Source: Labyrinthula sp. Ha (Eukaryota > Sar > Bigyra > Labyrinthulida > Labyrinthulaceae). Taken from it: a stretch of 64,000 nt of DNA. The translations under genes and the position numbers were made by a program. Within the stretch, counting starts at the first letter, position 1; the number at the start of each line of letters is the position of its first letter. The notes under the pieces were generated by a model, which saw only the letters and a list, made by a program, of their open reading frames with translations, was not told the DNA's origin and did not search any database. Shown one piece after another: positions 45,901 through 56,230 of the stretch. The stretch is taken from NCBI GenBank assembly GCA_015227615.1, contig JAALGZ010000016.1:558001-622000 (forward strand), in the 5' to 3' direction.

Positions 45901-46353
45901 AGTTATCTTGTAGAGGATCTGTCGAGGAACAAGATAGCACCAGTGAAAGTGAAAGATTATACTTGCAGATCGTGTTTCCACGTTTTTGATATAGATGTTT
46001 CCCCGGAAGAAAAAAGTTACGGGACTGAGTTTTTTTACTGCATAGAATGTGAGACTGAAGTAGACTCGCATATCCTGGAAACTAGAATAATTGAGCAATA
46101 CCAAAACTTTTACCAGAAGATCTTCTTATTTGATCTTCAGTGTTCTTGTCGCATGCCTTTGAACTATGCAAAAACCTTACTTGGAAACTCTGTTTCACAT
46201 CCATCTCCAGAAAAACTAGCTATTCAAACTGAATCACACGCTTCCATTACCGAAGAAAATGTCGATAAACTATTTGATCAATTCAGAAAAATATCAGAGG
46301 TGTACAACTTCAATATTCTCAAAGAAATCATTGACGTACACTTTGAAGGTTAA
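39959..46353 (+). CDS. POLE: DNA polymerase epsilon catalytic subunit (3 exons)
   Basis: Exons 39959-42654, 42683-43293 and 43325-46353 give 2111 residues; introns are 28 and 31 nt. This is the leading-strand replicative polymerase. The proofreading exonuclease is intact: Exo I FDIECAK (Asp271, Glu273), Exo II YNGDFFDF, Exo III YSVSDALCTYY. Polymerase motif A is DVSAMYPN (Asp628), motif B is KCILNSFYGYVMRQGSRW, and motif C is the epsilon-type ELDTDGVWC (Asp877, Asp879). Cysteines from residue 653 (NTCNKC, GGC, MCQRKL) match the Fe-S site of the catalytic core. The second intron falls in the conserved YxxVGF-ARAIPCAIFSAD region. The C-terminal half is the inactive polymerase fold. Zinc site CysA (C1983-x2-C, C-x2-C) is present, but CysB keeps only one C-x-C pair. 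Slightly shorter than yeast Pol2 (2222). Confidence 0.97.
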
Positions 46354-46410
46354 CCCTTGAAACTGTTTTACTCTTATCTTATTCTATTGTGTACTTGCCG
46401 TTAAACATTT

Positions 46411-47842
46411 ATGGTGACACAGGAGGATTTTGTTTCCGATGAATTAGTTATTCTGACACAGAGTATACTCGTAGTAACCTCGGGTCTCCTGACAGGATTT
46501 CTTACAGTTCAGAAGTTTGCAGGTAGGTGTTCAAATGAAGTGATTTACGTATCAGCTGTAACTACTATAAATTATGGCAGTAAGATTCTGGCAGGGTATG
46601 GATTGACTTGGGTAAAGATAGAAGAAGGCAAAGAAGTACCTCTAGGAAGATATTTTTCTTGGTTATTGACTTGTCCTGTAATGTTAATGCAGTGGATGAA
46701 ACTTCATAGCAGTGTCGGGTTGAGAATAAAAGATGAAGAGGAAAGAACGATTGTTATACTTGATCAAGTCATGATCGTTTGTGCTACGTTCGGCGCAATT
46801 TCAACAGGTTTTCTGAAATGGTTTTGTTTCTTAACTGGAATTTTTCATGCTTATTTTCTCTTCTTCAAAATTGTAATGATCACAAAATTTAACCTAAAAA
46901 ACTTTGTTCCCAAAGGTCGGCTTCCGGTATTTTTTTTCGATTGAATCAGACTTTTAGGTTGTTTTGATGACCATGTTGATGCTTTCCTCATGGGCTACCT
47001 TTCCTTTATTTTGGGTTCTTGGTCCAGCAGGTGTACGAGTAGTGGGAAAAAATGTGGACATGGTTGCGGGAACACTTGGAGATCTCACTTCGAAGAATAT
47101 CTTTGGTTTTGTCGCTTGGTATTGTAGATGGAATTATGCATATGTTGAGAAAGATATATATGGAAATATTCTACGAGATAAGATTAATGCTAAAGATACT
47201 CCAGATGCAGAGCATGGATTAAGTGATATTGAAGTGAATAATGCAAAGAGAAGAAGAAAGAACGTGCTAGTTCTAAGCTCAAGAGTTACGTTTATAAAAA
47301 CTATGATGCTGATGTTTGAAAATATAAATGCTGATCTCATCAGCGTGTTTACGTATTTTTCTTGTGCTTTTTATTATAGAGTAAAAGATGCTAAGAATAG
47401 AATGGCAATGTATGCAGTGACCCATTTCGATGCCATTATTGTTGCACCAGCAATGATGAAACAGAGAGAGAGAGATGAGTTGAAATCATTTGCTCGCTAT
47501 GTTTCGTCACCTCCTTACAAGGTTCCTGTATTGGGAATGTACTTTGATCTGGACCAGCCGAAAGAAGAACCTGGGTGCTGTTTGCATGGTGTCGTTTCTA
47601 AGCCATTTGACGAAAGTGCCTTGCAAGATGTGTTGTTGGAATGGAGGCTAACTGCGATGTTGTGGAAAAGGCTCTCCGAAAGCTTAGAAGCAATGGAAGC
47701 ACGAAATGAAGTAGATGAACCAAAAACGGATCCTAAACTTGAGTCCCAGCTGGAGAGTAAATGGACTAATTTGAAGAATGCGACAATGAAAAGAAAAGGT
47801 GGAGTTACTTTTGGGCAAAAAATTCTACCAGGAAAAAAGTAG
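46411..47842 (+). CDS. Channelrhodopsin with C-terminal receiver-like domain (2 exons)
   Basis: Exons 46411-46926 and 46958-47842, with a 31-nt intron, give 466 residues. Seven helices span residues 10-230. Helix C RYFSWLLTCPVM and helix G GDLTSKNIFGF are diagnostic, with retinal Schiff-base Lys218, Asp214 (BR Asp212) and Arg80. Cys88 and Asp118 align with the DC pair of ChR2 (Cys128, Asp156), which marks a channelrhodopsin rather than a pump. Helix F SWATFPLFWVLGPAG also matches ChR2. The counterion position (ChR2 Glu123) is Ser83 and helix-B Glu90 is Thr51, as expected of anion-conducting forms. Residues 272-400 resemble a response-regulator receiver: beta-1 VLVLSS, beta-3 FDAIIVAP, beta-5 VVSKPF with Lys387. 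The acidic pocket and phosphoacceptor Asp are replaced (Ser279/280, Ala335), so it cannot be phosphorylated classically. Likely a light-gated channel of the plasma or eyespot membrane. It starts 57 bp after the POLE stop. Confidence 0.9.
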
Positions 47843-50800
47843 CAACCATTATAACTGTATTCTAAATATATATTATATAAGTCTTGATATAAATGCTACT
47901 ATTTTTATGTTCACAAGGGTGGTTTCGATGAACTCGACAACAGCGAATATTCGAAAGTTCAGACGCGTTTGGTGGTTATAAAGTACAAGAGCAAGGCAAT
48001 ATGAGAATGGAAAACGGATCTCAAATACCCATTAGAAGGAATCCTTTGTTTATTTACTCTTCGGATATATATTTTCTTAAGCTTGAGTCAGATAAGGATC
48101 ATCATTTTCCTTAGGCATGTGTCAACTGAACTCCTATCTATAGAAACTCTGATATTTATGCCAAGTGTAACAGGGGTTGGCATGTACTAAACTAAGCAGG
48201 ATAAGTAGGTTTACGTCTTCAAAAGGCTCATTGAAAAACAAGTAAAGTTATATATTGTAATATGCGGTAACTCTTTGGCTTCGATCAAGAAATTTACTTG
48301 TTCCAACTCTCTTCGCTATATCAAAGGTAACCATAAGAACTGTTATTATATGAAAGTAAGGGATAAGATACTAACATGCTTTCGAGTTAAAGAGTTCAGT
48401 CTAATACGCCAAGAATCCTAGGAATCTAGAGGTTAAGACGTATTCGACTAACTTCAAGTTTCATCGTGTACCTACCTACCCCAAGAACTTGTGACATCAA
48501 ATGATATTCCATCGTGGTTCTAAGGATCTGTAATATCATAAACCTTTCTAGGCCAAATGAAACGTGGTTTCTTCATAGGATTTCGAAGAATCTTATCGAG
48601 ATTTTAACCCCATTCAGAATTTGTATTCTTTTAGGATACTGGTCCTAGGTTCGCAACTTATTGTTAACTTGACTGACGCTTTTCTGGATAGGAATCTAAA
48701 AGGACCCCCTTTAAGTTAAGTATTACTACTTCGACATTTATCTGTTAGTAGGATCAACCAGGAAACCTAATAATGCTGGCTAGTGGGAAATAATCTTCTC
48801 TGAACATTTTTTATGTACCAAGAACCGGTTCTGTAAGTTCGCCGCATTGAAATGTTCTGAAATTAAGTTGTAGCAGAGAATGTTGAAAGATTTCTCCTCT
48901 GATAAGATTCAACTAAAGTTATATTACTAACTTTACTTTTGACAACTATGTTGTTTCTTCGTCACTTTGGACCAGAAGATAATTTTAATGTTTTAACTAT
49001 TTTGTTATATGGCCAATATAGTACAATTTCCGCGTACACAAGTAAGAGAAGGAATGTCCTTTGAGATCCTTTGGGTAAATTTTAAAAGATTAAAGAAGCT
49101 CGTAAGCTCCATACCATACTCTAATTCAAAGGAAAAATCAAGTGGCTTTTCATGTTACCAAAGTATTTTAAGATTCTCTGGTATATATTTTATTTCTATA
49201 TTCATAATGCTGTCTGAGTTTATTACTTGGTAATAGAAGAATGGTTGCTTGTGAAGCTCACGTTGTGAAAGAATTGCGTTCTCTTTTGCGCATGGGTGAA
49301 GTTTTCATAGGGAATGTCAGCAATGATTGCTTTCGTCATGAGAGCTTGTTTGGGAAGTGGCAAACTTTTTTTGGTGAACATATGCGCTAAGTAGACGGGT
49401 AAAGACTGACTTGCATTGTAGCAGGGTTAATCTCACAAACTTTAGTAATAGTTTGTGCTCACCACAAAAAAATTATCTTTGGAAACAGTCCATGGAATTG
49501 TTTAAGAGGAGGTAGAGACACTTAAAACTTGTATTTACAGTACTAAACTCTGTAGTCTTAAATTCCTTTGGTTGATCATTTTTCTACTTCCAGATTTCCG
49601 GATTTCTTTGCTTGACTTATTGTTGCCGATTGACTAGGACCATGACCTTGGGTGAAGCATTTTAACATATCTGTACCGAAGCACTACCTCTCAGACACAT
49701 CTGCCTATACCAGAATGTTTTCTATTGTGGCAGGTAACCGCGTGGACATACTGAGAGCTTTTGCTAGATTCCTCTTGAAACGATAGTTCTGTTAGTATCT
49801 TGAATGAACAGGAAGAAAAGGTATTGTTTAATGACAACTCTGTGTAACAACTTCTTTTTGATTAACCAGGAATCGTGTGAAGCTTCATGGGGAAAATTAA
49901 AATAAAAGAGTAGAAAGCCTTGCTGGTAGTTGAGCTGAGTGAACCCTCGGAAACATAGCAGACCAAGATAAGATTGAATTCTTTGTTAGCTGCTGTCTAG
50001 CTTAAGAAACTACACAAAGACCAAAGGGAAATCATTTATTGGAACAATAGATTCAGGCAACTTGACTCATTGTATCGTAGCTAAGCTCCTCAAATTTAGC
50101 CTTTCAGCTTCGTAGCTTCTACGTTCTACTCGGCTAACTCTAAGATTGGCAACTTGGGTTGTTGCTCTGCAACCTCGAAATATTTTGTTCAGTTTTGATT
50201 CCGTTATGACTAGTATGTGTAATATTGTGTACTTAGGTCCTAATGGGTTTGAGTTTCTACCCATGAGGAAGACCAAGTCAAATTCTTGTTTTTGAACTCT
50301 TAAGCTGTTGTTGGATAACGAAACAAAAAAATTAGAACAATTTTTCAGAATAACTATGTGTGATCTAACCTGATCTACGCTATATATATATGCTACTAGC
50401 TTACAGAGACGAGTGTATCGCATAGTACAAGCTCTAATATGGGGCAATGTATTGCAAACAGGGGTAGGACTTAATAAAAACTGTTAATAATTAGTTGAAA
50501 AGAGTTTTGAGTCTGATTATCATTAAAAGAATTGGGATTTGAATTCTTAGCAAGTGTTTCTTTTTTTTTTATTATCAATTGTTTATCAATACTAAATTGA
50601 GCCACACCGCATTGGGCCAAACGGCCCAAGGGCATATATTTCAATTGTTCACCGTATGAAAATTTGTATAAAAAGGCCAGTTGGCCCGTTAATAATCCGT
50701 AAATAGGATGCAATAGGGCCATGTGCCCCGTCTTTTAAACTGTTTCAAACTGTGGCAGATAGAAGCATAGATTTCTTGGTCTCTTGGCCCAAGGACATAT

Positions 50801-51287
50801 GTCCCAGTTTATTATTCATAATCAAATGATTACCAATAACCAGTCAAAATGTTTATTGAATTATCAGAATCGAACAATAAGAAATATATAGGCGAATTAC
50901 TTATTGATAAATTATCAATAAAGCAAATCTGCTCCTAGAAGCAAAGCATGAAACTGGGGAGAAAATGGAATAGTCAATAATAGAGTGCGGGACACGATTT
51001 TAGGCTTCTGTTTGTATATCAATGACTTTGATTGCATTTAGTGAGTTTTCTCCTTTCAAAGGATGCGAAATTGCCCAAAATATGATCCAGTAGGTCACTC
51101 CCCCTCACTGAATCCCCCGAGTGTGGTTGTATCAACAAACCGGAATATTCATGCAAACAAGAATCGTCAACGGTATAGGAATAAGAATTTTATAGTTCCG
51201 GTAGTGATGCAAAGTTTTAAGTTGCTGAATTGTACCCAAAAGTAGAACCGAACAGCAATACTTTGCCGTTAAAGCAAAAACAAAAAG
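47843..51287. other. Coding-free stretch between islands C and D
   Basis: About 3.4 kb. Frames up to 126 codons (50067-50447, minus) have no recognisable domain. The only structured element I see is a cluster of GGCC-containing inverted repeats at 50612-50804. Confidence 0.5.
50612..50804. repeat. Cluster of short GC-rich inverted repeats
   Basis: Five small palindromic units lie within 193 bp of otherwise AT-rich DNA. They are TTGGGCC-AAAC-GGCCCAA (50612-50629), GGCCAGTTGGCC (50675-50686), GGGC-CATGT-GCCC (50716-50728), CTTGG-C-CCAAG (50783-50793) and GGACATATGTCC (50793-50804). Most share the half-site TTGG(G)CC or GGGCC. Function unknown. Confidence 0.55.
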
Positions 51288-52237
51288 ATGAATTTTAGAA
51301 AAGAATTTGAAAAACTTGTTGCCTCTCCAGTTGAAGAACAACTTGAGTTTTTCTTGAAACGATATATTCTCGTACTTGGGGAAAGTTGGAGAGATGTCAC
51401 AACACTTGCAGATAAGTTCAATACTTATGTAGAGTCGCACAATGTGGACGCTCTGAATCACACGCAAGCAGCAGATTTCCTACAGAAAAATGGTAAGACC
51501 CGAACAGCCCAGGAGAGAAAGATGGAGCTAAAGGACATTGATTTGGATAATAACGGTCTTATTGTTTTCATTGAGTATCTGTTGCTGCACTACAAAGTAA
51601 TGGTGTAAAGTTTTGTTGTGGCGTCACATTTCATAGGTTACGTGATTTCTTCGAAAAGAAGGGGAAAAGTATTCCAAGGGAGATTGATCTTTCAAAAGAT
51701 GGAGTAGGAGTTACTGGGGTTGGTCATTATATACTGGAGGCGTTGTTTACTTTTGGGAAGGACACGGATCCAAAGATTGAAGCGGCTATAGAAGAAGTAA
51801 TGGGGGTTAGAAGACACAGAGAAAAAGAGATGAGAGGTTTAACCAATGTTATTAAGGATACCTCAAAAAGCCAGGTAGTTAGAATGAGAGCACAGCATGA
51901 GTTGATACGAATCGAGAATGAAGACACATCGAGTGCTGATGAAGCTTTGATTCACCTCTTGGCGGGAAGAAGAAGAGTAAAGCGAAATGCATATAAGGCA
52001 AAGGCAGAAAATGAAAAGGCCTTGAAGCAGGAAAAAGAAACTAAGATGGAAATTGAAAGAAACAGAAGGAAGGCTTCTAGAAATGCCCTTGTGAACAAAG
52101 CAAATAATTTTAGTGAGAATGCAAAAGTTGACAATAGTCAATTTGTGGGCAATGCAGGTAATAGAGCGAGTATTCAAGCTTTGAGAGGACACAATGGAAG
52201 AAATTTATATTCAGCAGCTGCAAGAAAAAATATTTAA
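51288..52237 (+). CDS. ABP34-like calcium-regulated actin-bundling protein (2 exons)
   Basis: Exons 51288-51604 and 51637-52237 (intron 32 nt) give 305 residues, close to the roughly 295 of the Dictyostelium 34-kDa actin-bundling protein. A canonical EF-hand loop lies at residues 85-96 (DLDNNGLIVFIE), followed by the family's EYLLLHYK. The first potential hand upstream is degenerate. After a Gly/Val-rich linker comes a block matching the actin-binding half: IEAAIEEVMGVRR, then an SQVVRMRAQHEL helix and an ADEALIHLLAGRRRVKRNAYK helix. The C-terminus is Lys/Asn-rich. Such proteins cross-link F-actin at low calcium in pseudopods and cortex. The match rests on remembered family features; the single EF-hand is certain. 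It converges on the DNAI7-like gene with 100 bp between stops. Confidence 0.75.
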
Positions 52238-52337
52238 GAGAATACTTTCAAGGACCCTTTTGTTAGTGAGTATTAATTAATTTGAATGGTTTTCCAAAAT
52301 GAGACCCCTTTTACAATATTTGAGATATTGTTTAAGA

Positions 52338-54409
52338 TTATTTTAGTATGCAAATGTTCACAAAAAAATCAAATACAGAAAGCTTGATATCTAGTTTAGG
52401 TATCTTATTGAAGAAGGAAGTAGGAGAGAGCTCAAGTAAGCTGCCAACTAACTCTCCACCTTCTTTTGCCCATGCATATCCTCTCTTTAGTTGACTTTCC
52501 ATGCAAAGTGTAGCAGATATTGCTTTCCCATTGCTTTCATCACTTCTTAATATATTTACTTTATATTTACTGTTGTCTTGACTTGTTAAGTTAAAGATAT
52601 AACCTACTTTTAACTTTCCAAGAAGCTCGCAAATATCATAGAGTATAGTTTCTTTCTCAAACGAAATAATTTGTGCTGTCCATATGTTTAGACCATACGT
52701 CTCCATATTATTAAGTAGTGAAGGCAGATTTCTTGCTAACTTTAAATTAGTTATATAGTTTTCTTGTTCTTCCTGAATAGAACAACAACTTCTCAAGAGC
52801 CATCCCTTTTCCTCCAAGTTATAGATTATGACAATCTGCAGCTCTGAGGCACTTAGAACGAATTCAACTTCTGTTTCAGTATTGTAAATATTAATCTCAC
52901 GTACAGGGTAAAATTGTTTTCTTGGTTGGGTAATCGTAGAAATACTATGAGGGCACAAGAAAGCTTGGAAAGTGATAACCTTGTATTTTTGTGTAATAAT
53001 TTGAAGCTGCTTACTTTGAACAGATCTAGATGTGAATGTGTTGTTGCTATCTTCATTTTGACTTTCATCATCATTAACCTCATGGTTTATGTCTTCTCTT
53101 GCTGATGGCGCTACTAAGATCTCCTTTTCTTTTTCATCAATTTGAACAGCCAGCTCCTCACGTGAGAATACCTTGAAATCTTCCAATCTAGATACTCTTC
53201 CCACCTTAAAATTAAAATTTTGTTGAGCTATTTCAGTGTTTTTCGTTGTCTCCGTACTTTCTTGGGTTTCTTTGGTTGAGGCATTTTTCTTTGAAAAGCT
53301 GTCCAATGAACCCTTAATTTCTTCCTTTAGTGAGCTAAATGCAGTCACAACGCCATCCATCATTTTACTCGCTATTTTTACTTTCTCCGCGGACATAATT
53401 TCTTCTTTAATCTGATTTTCTGATCTAGAGTTCTTGTGTTTTCCAAAACTCATCACCCAATTAAAGCTTTTGACCGAAGGTTCTGGAATTTGTATTGTCT
53501 GAACCAAGTAGGATGAATAAAATTGTTCGACGTTTTCATCTTTCATCTTCTCTCCAATTTTTTCAAGTGAACCTAATCTAACATCGGAATTGAACTGAAC
53601 AAATAATATCGCATTTTCATCTAAATTCACTTCTTTTGGAACCTCGATTGTGACTTCTAAGTCTTTAAAAACTATTTTCTTAGTTCTAAGGCTTCTTTTC
53701 CCATTCCTTATAAGTCTAACAAATAATCCGATTTTAATATCTTTTTGTTCATTCTCATAGCAAAGCAGCTGCTCGCTTTGTTCACTTTTTTTATTTTCTG
53801 GTTTAAAATTATCAACAATTTTCTTCAAATGTCTTTCAGCAACATTTCTTAGCGCGTTTAAAGAGACATTGGTTAAAGAAGAAACAACTTCCTTAATCTC
53901 ACTAGAAAGCATCATATTCTCTGCTTTTGTGTTAGAATTTTGTCGCTCAAGAGTGATAATGTTCTTTATGATCTTTTCATTTTTCTTAAGTAACGAAAAC
54001 CAATCTTTAAAGCTCTCGGCATTCAGCCTTTTTAATAATTCTACCTCTTGCACTTCATTCAGATATGCATTAAGGGCTGGTAAGCTTTCGATATTAACAT
54101 TTATAGTTTCTGCTAATATATTTCTCGCATCAGTCTCCATTTTCTCGTAAATATTTAAATGAAACTTCTTTAAAGAATCAACTTCGTTATCAAAACGTTC
54201 ATTTAAAGATCTTAGCTCAGCATCCTTTCGTTCTCTTTCCTCCAAATCTTTTAGTTTTTGTTTTTCTAACTCTTCTTCAATTCGCAACTTTTATACACGT
54301 TCAGCTTCCTCTTTCAACAACCTTTCATCTTCTTCTCTTTGTTTTTTACCTATACATCAAGACACACTATTTTTTTACTTTTTCCTTTCTTTTTTCCTTT
54401 TTTAACCAT
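52338..54409 (-). CDS. DNAI7/CASC1 (IC97)-like axonemal dynein-associated protein (3 exons)
   Basis: Exons 54379-54409, 54299-54349 and 52338-54265 give 669 residues; the introns are 29 nt (54350-54378) and 33 nt (54266-54298). Without the second intron a TAA interrupts the frame; with it the N-terminus reads through as a Lys-rich start (MVKKGKKKGK) followed by a long Glu/Lys/Arg coiled coil, as in IC97/CASC1 proteins. A conserved central block lies near nt 53590-53740: GLFVRLIRNGK, then VTIEVPKEVNLDENAILFVQF. It matches the family's GLW-N...EIPK-L...AIRV motif. The C-terminal domain (after about residue 430) is weaker but in the expected place. In Chlamydomonas IC97 associates with inner-arm dynein I1/f in the flagellar axoneme. 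Its presence implies motile cilia. Confidence 0.75.
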
Positions 54410-54499
54410 TTATTTTTTTAACGGCTATAGATGAAAAACAACAATTTAACAATTAAAATTTCTTGAATTTGCCTAAACTACATTTGTCTATTTAATTCT

Positions 54500-54820
54500 T
54501 CAAGAGGCAAATTCCAGCTTTTTTCTACTACGAGTCGCATATCTCATTATTTGTTTCTTGTTTGTATCTGTTCTTATATTTTGATTTGCTATGTTGCAAA
54601 CTCTTGCTAAGGGAGTTCTTGCTCTTCTTGCTGTATCAGTGAATTTCGTTTTCTTCTTTACTGGAGTGATCACTTTCCTTTTCATCTCTTTTTTCTCTTG
54701 CTCTTTTCTCTTATTATTCTTTCGAATTTGCAAATAAACAGATTTTCTTTTCCTTCTCAAAACTCCACTTATTGGACTTGTTCTAGTCGCGGGACTTTTA
54801 TACTTTAATTCTTTTGTCAT
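54500..54820 (-). CDS. Small basic protein of unknown function
   Basis: From ATG 54820 there are 106 residues; upstream codons stay open but have no ATG. More than a third of residues are Lys or Arg, including runs such as LRRKRK, KKEMKRK and VKKKTK, suggesting a nucleic-acid-binding or nucleolar protein. There are scattered SP/TP sites (TSPISG, ARTPLAR, VITPV) that could be kinase targets. I do not recognise a family. It is transcribed towards the DNAI7-like gene on the same strand (90 bp between) and diverges from NDUFA2 with 140 bp between start codons. Confidence 0.5.
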   Translation of the reverse strand: MTKELKYKSPATRTSPISGVLRRKRKSVYLQIRKNNKRKEQEKKEMKRKVITPVKKKTKFTDTARRARTPLARVCNIANQNIRTDTNKKQIMRYATRSRKKLEFAS

Positions 54821-54960
54821 GTCTTTGTTATACGTTCGCGTCCTTGAATTATTTATTAATTCTACAGTAATGCAATCTTTAACTATAATGCAGATCACAT
54901 AAAATGAAACATAATTGGTTTAAATTAAGTTTTTCCATCCAATCATTTGCTACTTAGAAA

Positions 54961-55258
54961 ATGTTGAAACAATCCTCAAAAGCATTAAAAGAAGTTAGAC
55001 TCTTGTTCTGTCCTAAAAGCGACTCCAGTGCTGGATTACGTGCATTCGTTCAAAACAATTATGCAATATTGAAACTTGAAAATCCAAATCTACCAATTCT
55101 AGTACGCTATGCAACAGGAACCGAGGCAAGAATAATGGCTACGTATTTTTGAGTGTTCGATTAATTTTAGATTTCCAGGAATGGGAGAGAAAGTTTCAAC
55201 CGTTGAAAACAAAAAAGAAGAAGAAATAAAAACTATTTTGCAGAAGTTAATTGCTTAA
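54961..55258 (+). CDS. NDUFA2: NADH:ubiquinone oxidoreductase subunit A2 (complex I B8; 2 exons)
   Basis: Exons 54961-55142 and 55171-55258 around a 28-nt intron give 89 residues, similar to the human subunit (99). This is a thioredoxin-fold accessory subunit of the matrix arm of mitochondrial complex I, of the L51/S25/CI-B8 family. Diagnostic stretches are LKEVRLLFCPKS (strand with the family's single N-terminal Cys), GLRAFVQNNY, and LKLENPNLPILVRY. The second exon completes the C-terminal helix. Without the intron the protein would stop after RIMATYF. No separate presequence is evident, as is usual for this subunit. It converges on the PP2C gene with only 48 bp between stop codons. Confidence 0.88.
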
Positions 55259-55306
55259 AAAACTTCATTTTATAATACAAGTCAGTATCAAAACCAAAGA
55301 TATGAA

Positions 55307-56230
55307 TTAGAGAAATACAACCAAAGCTGTTACATTATCCTGAGAACCCTTTTGAATGGCTTCCTTTACAAGTGCTTTTGCTGCAGAGGCTTCATCAAAC
55401 TTTTTTTCTTTGATTCCTTCCTTTATAAACTCTGTAGCTTCTTTATCTTCCAATACATCCCAAACTCCGTCACATGCGATTATAATAAACTGATCTCCAT
55501 CAGAGAGTTGTGTGATATTCGTATGTGGCTTTGATATAACAAATTTCTTCATATTATGGTCCCCAATAGCTCTAGAAACACTTATTATTCCCAAAATTCT
55601 TTCTCTCAAAATAAACCCACCTGCCTTTTCTATTCTTTCTTTCTCTTGTTGATCATTACAACTATGATCATAACTCAATCTCACTGATTCCTTTCCTCTT
55701 GCTAATATAATTCTTGTATCACCAACATTTGCCGTGTACAGTGTTCTTTTTCCTCCTTCGGTTTTTACTAAACATACCGCTGCCGTTGATCCTGAGTTAT
55801 TTTTGCCACTTGGTGCAGAATCAACATCAGCTTTACTAAAACTTTCAACTATAGCGTCCATTATTCCGTCGCCCCCAGCGGTTTTCTTAGCCGTTAAGCA
55901 ACATCTACAAATCAGGAAAAAAGGAAATTAACTTTGAAGAGGAATTTGTGGAGTTGTTTGGATTAGAATGTTGTAAAAGCATATCCTTGAGAATCTGTTC
56001 ATAGTTTTGCTCAAGAAATGTAACAATTCCGGTACCTCCGTGACCATCAAAGACTGCAAAAACACCCTGGGAAGGATTTTGGTTGAATTTGTCGAGTACG
56101 AGGTGGGCATCTTCCATAGTTCTTCTGTGATTTGTATTTGGATCAGAGTGCTCTAAGGAAACATTAACTGAAAGGGAAGGAATATACCTGAAACAAAACG
56201 CACACTAGACCATTCCTTCTGTTCTACCAT
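55307..56230 (-). CDS. PP2C-type (PPM) serine/threonine phosphatase (3 exons)
   Basis: Exons 56200-56230, 55933-56167 and 55307-55904 give 287 residues. The second intron (28 nt, 55905-55932) is clear. The first (32 nt, 56168-56199) is my best choice among several GT/AG pairs that keep frame, so the first ten residues are uncertain. Metal-dependent phosphatase motifs occur in order: RRTMEDAH, FAVFDGHGG (metal Asp), GSTAAV, NVGDTRIIL, YDHS, SVSRAIGD, IIACDGVWDVL and SQDNVTALVV. All metal-binding Asp residues seem present, so it should be active. It is short for the family, with no regulatory extension, transmembrane segment or targeting peptide, so probably cytosolic or nuclear. Substrates unknown. 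Confidence 0.9.

Noticed and set aside
46411-47842. Potassium-selective (KCR, bacteriorhodopsin-like) channelrhodopsin
   Set aside because: That group keeps acidic residues at the helix-C counterion and donor positions; here they are Ser83 and Gln94.
50067-50447. 126-codon minus-strand open frame
   Set aside because: No domain, no protein-like composition and no neighbouring exons; compatible with chance in a 3.4-kb stretch.
54285-54300. In-frame TAA near the start of the DNAI7-like gene as evidence of a reassigned stop codon
   Set aside because: A 33-nt GT..AG intron of the local size removes it in frame, and POLE, DapB and other genes end normally at TAA or TAG.
56177-56199. Alternative 23-nt first intron of the PP2C gene
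   Set aside because: It keeps frame but is shorter than every other intron found; the 32-nt choice (56168-56199) fits the local size range better.
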